Part shown: piece by piece, positions 59,598 to 64,000 of the stretch
Layout: every line of letters starts with the position of its first letter
How positions within the stretch are numbered: the first letter of the stretch is position 1
Source of the DNA: VAZQ01 sp036557665
GTDB taxonomy: Bacteria; Pseudomonadota; Alphaproteobacteria; Rhizobiales; Xanthobacteraceae
Assembly (NCBI GenBank): GCA_036557665.1
Contig: DATBHG010000057.1
Coordinates: forward strand, 1 to 64,000
Direction of reading: 5' to 3'
Length of the DNA stretch: 64,000 nt
Translations under genes and position numbers: made by a program
Notes under the pieces: model-generated
What the model saw: the letters and a program-made list of their open reading frames with translations, nothing else
Told to the model about the DNA's origin: nothing
Database searches by the model: none

Positions 59598-61388
59598 GTG
59601 AGCCGAGGATTCGAGGTGTCACGCTGTTGCCGGCGCCCATGGGCTCCCCTGCTCGCAGGCCGAGCGCGGGGCATCCTCCTCGTGCTGCTGTTGCTCGCCC
59701 CCGGGCAAACTCTCGCGCAGCAAGCCGACAGCTCGGATTCCCTGCTGCTGTCTCCAAGCCTCGAAGGCAACCCGCAAAGCCCGCCGCGCTTTCGCCCCGC
59801 GCCGAAGGAGGAGCAGCGCCAGCCGGCGCAGTTCGTGCAGCTGCCGAGCTTCAGCTATCGCCCTGGCATCGGGGTCGGCAATACGGGCTTTGATTCCACC
59901 AACGTCTCGCGGCGCAAGAAGACGCGGGGCGCCGGCAAAGCCAAACCCGCGACCAATCCCGGCGCCGCAGTGCTCGGCATTCCCCAGCAGCCGGACAGCA
60001 CGAGCGCAAAGACCGATCCCACCCAAGCGGGCAGCCCGGCGCCCACCCAGCCGGTGAGCCCAGCTATCACCAGCCCGGCGCCGGCACCCTCTGATGTGCC
60101 GCCCTCGCCGAAGCTGTTGCAGCCCGCCGTGGCTTCGGTGCTCGGGCGAGCGCGCACGCCCGCGCGCCCCGGCGCCCCACCGACAAGCCCCGATATGGAA
60201 ACGCCCACGGTCGCAACCGTGCCGCCCCTCTGGCGCCCGGTGCCCGAGGCCAACCCCTTCGATCCGATCGGCGTCCAGGTCGGCGCGTTCAATTTTCTGC
60301 CCGCCGTCGAGTACTGGCGCGGCTACGACACCAACCCGCGCAGGCTGGGCCTGCCGCCGATCTCCGGCTCGTGGTTCAATCTCTATGCCACCAACTTGCT
60401 GATGGCGTCCAATTGGACGCGCCACGCATTCAATGCCGAGCTGCACGGCACCTATACCACTTTCGACACCACCCACTCGCAGGACCGGCCGAGCCTCGAC
60501 GGCAAGGTGAACGGACGCATCGACGTGACCAGCCTCAATCACATCGACCTGCAGGGGATCCTCCGGGTGGGCACGGATTATCCCGGCAGCCCCAACATCC
60601 AGGCCGACCTGGCGCACCTGCCGATCTACACCACCTACGGCGGCTACGCCGGATTCGGGCAGCGGTTCAACCGCTTCGAGGTGACGGTTAAGGGCGGCGC
60701 GGAGCACACGGACTTCCAGCCGTCGAAGTTCGTGGACGGAGAGACCGAGAGCAACGCGGACCGCGACTACACCCAGTACACCGCGACCTTGCGGACCGCC
60801 TATGACCTTTCGCCGGAGCTGAGGCCGTTCGCGGAAGTGAGCGCCAACAAACGCCTGCACGATCTCGCGCTGGATCGCTTCGGCTTCGATCGCAATTCGC
60901 TGGGATACAGCGCCAAGGTCGGCGCGACCGTGAATCTGACTCGCACGCTCACCGGGGAATTCGCGGTGGGCTACATCGAGCAGATGTTCATCGCACCGTT
61001 GCCCAATATCGGCGGCCTGCTGCTCGACGGAGCGCTGGCGTGGTGCGTGACCCCGCTCACGACCGCCAAGCTGTTCGCCAATACGACATTGAACGAGTCG
61101 CCGCTCTTTCTCGTCTCGGCCGAGCTGACGCGGCAGGTCGGCGTCCAGCTCGACCACGCGTTTCGGCGCTGGCTGATCGGAACGCTCAAGTTCTCGCTGT
61201 CGCGCGACGAGTACGCCGGCAATCTGCGCATCGACAACCGCTACGCGGTGTCGGCGGCGTTCACCTACCTCTTCATGCGAGATCTCGCGCTCAAAGGCGA
61301 GTACCGACAGGAGTGGGACCGCTCCAACGTCCCCGGCTCGAATTACGTAGCCAGCGTCTGGCTCCTGGGCTTGCGCCTGCAGCGGTAG
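59598..61388 (+). CDS. outer-membrane beta-barrel protein with Pro/Ala-rich linker
   Basis: The 596-residue product (GTG start) has a signal sequence ending near TLAQQAD, then a low-complexity Pro/Ala/Ser/Thr-rich region (about 45-205), and from about residue 215 a beta-barrel domain of alternating amphipathic strands (for example WTRHAFNAELHGTYTTFDT, LAVGYIEQMFIAPL) ending in an aromatic/hydrophobic strand, VWLLGLRLQR. It fits the family of putative beta-barrel porin 2 proteins, which often go with exopolysaccharide loci. No transport substrate can be named. It lies beside kdsD. Confidence 0.85.
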   Translation: MSRGFEVSRCCRRPWAPLLAGRARGILLVLLLLAPGQTLAQQADSSDSLLLSPSLEGNPQSPPRFRPAPKEEQRQPAQFVQLPSFSYRPGIGVGNTGFDSTNVSRRKKTRGAGKAKPATNPGAAVLGIPQQPDSTSAKTDPTQAGSPAPTQPVSPAITSPAPAPSDVPPSPKLLQPAVASVLGRARTPARPGAPPTSPDMETPTVATVPPLWRPVPEANPFDPIGVQVGAFNFLPAVEYWRGYDTNPRRLGLPPISGSWFNLYATNLLMASNWTRHAFNAELHGTYTTFDTTHSQDRPSLDGKVNGRIDVTSLNHIDLQGILRVGTDYPGSPNIQADLAHLPIYTTYGGYAGFGQRFNRFEVTVKGGAEHTDFQPSKFVDGETESNADRDYTQYTATLRTAYDLSPELRPFAEVSANKRLHDLALDRFGFDRNSLGYSAKVGATVNLTRTLTGEFAVGYIEQMFIAPLPNIGGLLLDGALAWCVTPLTTAKLFANTTLNESPLFLVSAELTRQVGVQLDHAFRRWLIGTLKFSLSRDEYAGNLRIDNRYAVSAAFTYLFMRDLALKGEYRQEWDRSNVPGSNYVASVWLLGLRLQR

Positions 61389-61486
61389 AGAGCTTTCATT
61401 CGCAGGGAATAGCCGCAAACCGGCTCCGCCGAATTCCGGCGTAACCCGCCGAGCCATGAGGCATCGCCCATTGGGGTGGCGTGCGC

Positions 61487-61520
61487 AGCACAAGTCCGCT
61501 GCAGCCGACTTGTGTTGCTA
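61487..61520. repeat. AAGTC/GACTT palindrome, copy 1
   Basis: AGCACAAGTCCGCT and AGCCGACTTGTGTTGCT form an imperfect inverted repeat flanked on the left by GGGTGG and on the right by TAACCCA. The same layout is found at 63569-63599 and, more loosely, at 63633-63662. Confidence 0.65.
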
Positions 61521-61535
61521 ACCCACAGCGCTGGG

Positions 61536-62219
61536 CTATCTCCCCCGCGCCCTTGGCGTCCCGGGCGATGCGGCAGGGGTCGCCGCTTTCGGGTCCGGGT
61601 TCTCCATCGCATTGGCGGCGCCCTCCCATTTGCAGGCCGCTGCCAGGCGGGAGCGCACCTCGGAAACCCTGCCCAGGTTGAACGACGCATCGTGGGCCAC
61701 TTCATGGTGATCCCACATGCGGAAAAAAACCTTGCCCCCATCGGTCAGCGACCGGATGAACGGGATCGGCGAGGGCGCAATGGCGAGCACGCAGCTCGAA
61801 TGGGTATTCCACGGGACCTCTACGGCTTGGGCCTGGTCGACGCGGTAGACGACGCGCACATTGGCGCCGCATTTGATAAAGCCCCATTTGTTGACGGCAA
61901 CCTCGGTCTTGCCGTCCTTGCAGCGCATCAGCAGCCAGGCCTTGCTGTCGCTCGAGGGAAGCTGCGCCGAGACCAGCGGGCTGTCATCGAGGGGGGATTT
62001 TTCGTCCTTGACCTCCCAGGCTCCCTCGGCGGCTTGCTTGTTGTCGGCCTCCTTGGGCGCCGTCCTCGCGGCGGGCGTATCGAGGCCGTCATAGCATTTG
62101 AGCCGCTCGGTATCCTCGTTGATCTGGCGGCAGGCCTTGAGCGTCTCCTGCGCGCGGGCGCCGGCGCCCAGCAAAATGCCGGCGCCTGCGACGATGAGTA
62201 TGACGCGAATGGTCCGCAT
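61536..62219 (-). CDS. TagO/VasI-like exported protein
   Basis: The 227-residue product from ATG 62219 has a signal peptide (IRVILIVAGAGILLGAGARA) and a mature part starting ETLKACRQINEDTERLKCYDGL, with conserved Cys pair and RLxCYD motif, then WEVKDEKSPLDDSPLVSAQL. This pattern matches the type VI secretion-associated TagO/VasI family and related exported proteins. No type VI secretion genes are near, so a role outside that system is more likely. The C-terminal 30 residues are Pro/Ala-rich. Confidence 0.75.
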   Translation of the reverse strand: MRTIRVILIVAGAGILLGAGARAQETLKACRQINEDTERLKCYDGLDTPAARTAPKEADNKQAAEGAWEVKDEKSPLDDSPLVSAQLPSSDSKAWLLMRCKDGKTEVAVNKWGFIKCGANVRVVYRVDQAQAVEVPWNTHSSCVLAIAPSPIPFIRSLTDGGKVFFRMWDHHEVAHDASFNLGRVSEVRSRLAAACKWEGAANAMENPDPKAATPAASPGTPRARGR

Positions 62220-62406
62220 GCAGAGCTGATCCGGTGCCATCATGCAAGGCTGGAGCGGATTGCCGGCTGAAGGCTGAGCCGTGTCCTAGTTCAAGAATGC
62301 AGACGATGCAACGGCCGCTCAGGCTCCGGCGCATGGGACTCGTGCTTGTCGAGCGGATCGTGCTGCTGCATTCTGCGCCACCCGATCCCCCCCGCGCGCC
62401 CCGCTC

Positions 62407-63540
62407 GTGTTGCCTTGGAGCAAAGTCCGGATGGCGATTGCAAACGGCATCAAGGTCGTCGGATTTCACGATCTGCCCGGCGGCGGGCAAGTCGTGGTGC
62501 GCAACAAGGTCGCGTATGTGGGCCATGTGCAGCCGCCCGACGGCACGAGCGTCATCGATGTCTCCGATCCGTCGCGCCCGCGCGGCCTCGCCCGCATCAG
62601 CGTTCCACCAGGCACGCTGTCCCACAAAGTCAGAGTGGAAAACGACATCATGCTGGTCAACCGCGAAGTGTTCCCGATCGGTCGGGTCGACCCCGAGTTC
62701 AAGGGTGGGCTCGAGGTTTTCGACGTGAGCAAGCCGGCCGAGCCGAGACGAATTGCGACCTGGCCCGCGCGCGGAATGCATCGTTTCACCTTCGACGGTC
62801 GTTACGTCTATGGCTCGCCCGAATTCGACGGCTACCGCGGCAACGTCGTGTCCATCATCGATTTTGCGGATCCCGCGCGCCCGCAGGAGGTAGGGCGATG
62901 GTGGATGCCGGGGCAGTGGATCGCCGGCGGCGAGGAGCCGACCTGGGAAGGAACCGCACACCGGTGCCATCACCCGATACGGGTCGGCAATCGGCTGTAC
63001 ACCAGCTATTGGCACGGCGGCTTCGTGATCCTCGGCATCGACGACATCAGCAAGCCGGAATTCATTTCGGGGCTCGATTGGAGCCCGCCGTTTCCCTGGC
63101 CGACCCATACCGCCCTGCCGGTACCGTTCCCGGTGCGCGGGCGGCGGATCATGCTCGTCGCCGACGAGGACGTGGTGCGGCTCGAAATGTCGACGCCGGC
63201 CTTCCTCTGGATCGTGGATATCACCGACGAGAAAAAGCCGATCCCCTTTGCCAGCTTCCAGGTGGCCGAGGAGGACGGCTCGCCGAAAGCCGACTACACC
63301 GGCATGCATCAGTTCTGCGAGGAAATCCGCAGCACCGAGATCCCGATCGCATGGTTTGCGCACGGTCTTCGCATTGTCGACATCGCCAACCCCCATGCCC
63401 CGCGCGAGGTTGCCTCGTTCATCCCGGACGTTCCGGCCGGGGCGGCGCGGGTGCAAAGCAACGACGTGTGCTTCGATGACCGCGGCCTCATCTACCTGAT
63501 CGACCGCACGCGCGGGCTGCACATCCTCGAGCGGGCATGA
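62407..63540 (+). CDS. LVIVD-repeat beta-propeller protein
   Basis: The 377-residue protein consists of LVIVD-type propeller blades, such as VIDVSDPSRPRGLARIS, LEVFDVSKPAEPRRIATW, IIDFADPARPQEVGRW and LRIVDIANPHAPREVASF. Histidine-rich loops (GTAHRCHHPIRVGNRLYTSYWHGGF, YTGMHQFCEE) may bind metal. There is no signal peptide. GTG 62407 or ATG 62431 may be the start. The molecular function is not known. The next gene, an amidohydrolase, follows on the same strand beyond a palindromic repeat region. Confidence 0.85.
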   Translation: MLPWSKVRMAIANGIKVVGFHDLPGGGQVVVRNKVAYVGHVQPPDGTSVIDVSDPSRPRGLARISVPPGTLSHKVRVENDIMLVNREVFPIGRVDPEFKGGLEVFDVSKPAEPRRIATWPARGMHRFTFDGRYVYGSPEFDGYRGNVVSIIDFADPARPQEVGRWWMPGQWIAGGEEPTWEGTAHRCHHPIRVGNRLYTSYWHGGFVILGIDDISKPEFISGLDWSPPFPWPTHTALPVPFPVRGRRIMLVADEDVVRLEMSTPAFLWIVDITDEKKPIPFASFQVAEEDGSPKADYTGMHQFCEEIRSTEIPIAWFAHGLRIVDIANPHAPREVASFIPDVPAGAARVQSNDVCFDDRGLIYLIDRTRGLHILERA

Positions 63541-63568
63541 AGGCGCGCGAGAGCGTAGGGTGGGTCAG

Positions 63569-63599
63569 CTTTGCAAGTCGGCTGAGCCGACTTGCAAAG
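63569..63599. repeat. AAGTC/GACTT palindrome, copy 2 (perfect 15-bp arms)
   Basis: CTTTGCAAGTCGGCT at 63569-63583 is exactly inverted at 63585-63599 around one central base. GGGTGGGTC lies to the left and TAATCCACC to the right, completing a larger imperfect repeat. Confidence 0.88.
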
Positions 63600-63632
63600 C
63601 GTAATCCACCGTCTTGGCAGCCGGCGCGGCGG

Positions 63633-63662
63633 TGGGTTGCGCCACGAATCGGCACGGCCGAT
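63633..63662. repeat. palindrome, copy 3 (divergent)
   Basis: GCCACGAATCGGC and GCCGATTTGTGGC form an inverted repeat with one mismatch around three or four bases. GGTGGGTT lies to the left and TGATCCGCCC to the right, so it shares the outer frame of copy 2 with a different stem. Confidence 0.65.
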
Positions 63663-63708
63663 TTGTGGCTGATCCGCCCTGCAGATCGAACACAATGGGC
63701 ACGGGATC

Positions 63709-64000
63709 ATGAGTCTCATCATCCGTAACGCTCGTCTGCGCGGCCGGAAGGAAACGGCCGATATCGCAATCGAGGGGGCAAAGATCTCCGCGGTTGCGGC
63801 CGGCCTTCCGCGCGGCGCCGGCAATGAGATCGACGCCGGCGGCAACCTCGTTCTGCCTGGTCTTTTCAACCTGCATTATCACGCCGACAAATGCCTTCTG
63901 GGCGAGATCATGCGGCCGAATGTTTCGGGCACGCTGCCCGAGGCGATCGAGATCACCAATGACTTCAAGCGCAACTACGACCCGGTAGAGGTGGCCGCAC
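63709..64000 (+). CDS. amidohydrolase (cytosine deaminase-like), cut by window end
   Basis: Only the first 97 codons are present, from ATG 63709. They begin SLIIRNARLRGRKETADIAIEG, and have the amidohydrolase small domain followed by the metal-binding motif NLHYHADKCLLGE (HxH at about 57-59), as in cytosine deaminase/TRZ-type enzymes. The rest lies outside the window, so the substrate subgroup cannot be fixed. Confidence 0.8.
   Translation, partial: MSLIIRNARLRGRKETADIAIEGAKISAVAAGLPRGAGNEIDAGGNLVLPGLFNLHYHADKCLLGEIMRPNVSGTLPEAIEITNDFKRNYDPVEVAA

Noticed and set aside
59619..61493. 624-codon minus-strand frame opposite the outer-membrane barrel gene
   Set aside because: It is antisense to a gene with a signal peptide and clear barrel strands, and its own product has no recognisable domain.
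1..64000. tRNA, rRNA or integrase/attachment sites
   Set aside because: I looked through the intergenic stretches and saw no cloverleaf with a GTTCRA-type T arm, no rRNA sequence and no integrase gene. A tRNAscan run would settle it.

Overview
The window looks like chromosomal DNA of a free-living alphaproteobacterium of the order Hyphomicrobiales (Rhizobiales), probably near Bradyrhizobium, Rhodoplanes or Xanthobacteraceae. This is an inference from high GC, codon use, the aerobic cob gene set, ChrB/ChrA, two-Cys OmpA-like proteins, Bug-type solute receptors and REP-like palindromes of the kind seen in that order. No rRNA, tRNA, CRISPR array, complete insertion sequence or phage gene was seen.

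0.5-15.5 kb: an adenosylcobalamin riboswitch leads an aerobic corrin-ring cluster: DUF1636 metal-binding protein, cobW, cobN, cobG, cobH, cobI, cobJ, (cobK reverse), cobL, cobE, cobM, (cbiD reverse), cobA, cobB. Most junctions overlap by a few bases. cobK and cbiD lie antisense inside the plus-strand array with almost no intergenic DNA. CbiD stands where classical aerobic clusters have CobF. cobG carries a 171-bp palindromic element inserted in frame between its two iron-sulfur cysteine pairs. cobS/cobT and the late genes (cobO, cobQ, cobD, cobC, cobP, cobU, cobV) are not here.

15.6-36 kb: envelope, heme and redox genes. They include a secreted caspase-fold/FGE-fold fusion lacking the catalytic residues of both parts, two tandem OmpA-like periplasmic proteins, an AI-2E family permease, a DUF1989 protein, a PaaK-like CoA ligase, ferrochelatase, a Bug receptor, an NMT1-like receptor, a Tat-exported molybdoenzyme with its cytochrome b561 partner, and a chromate block (chrB, DUF1259, chrA, YncE-like propeller).

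36-46.5 kb: an acyltransferase/CoA-ligase operon, an ECF sigma factor, folE and a second chromate/oxidative-stress operon (amidohydrolase, ChrB-domain protein, SOD-rhodanese fusion). The same 16-bp motif stands in front of chrB and in front of this second operon, suggesting one regulon. A TauE/SafE pseudogene and a GcvA-like LysR regulator follow.

46.8-64 kb: a MATE transporter with a fragment of a second MATE behind it, a branched-chain-type ABC importer with fused LivH-LivM permease linked to two luciferase-like flavin enzymes and an alpha/beta hydrolase, a serine hydrolase, KdsD, a large outer-membrane barrel protein, a TagO-like protein, an LVIVD propeller protein, and a metal-dependent amidohydrolase cut by the window end.

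Recurring non-coding features are short tandem arrays (11-15 bp unit, 3-6 copies) just upstream of minus-strand genes, several families of palindromic repeats, and two near-identical TGTGA-N6-TCACA sites.
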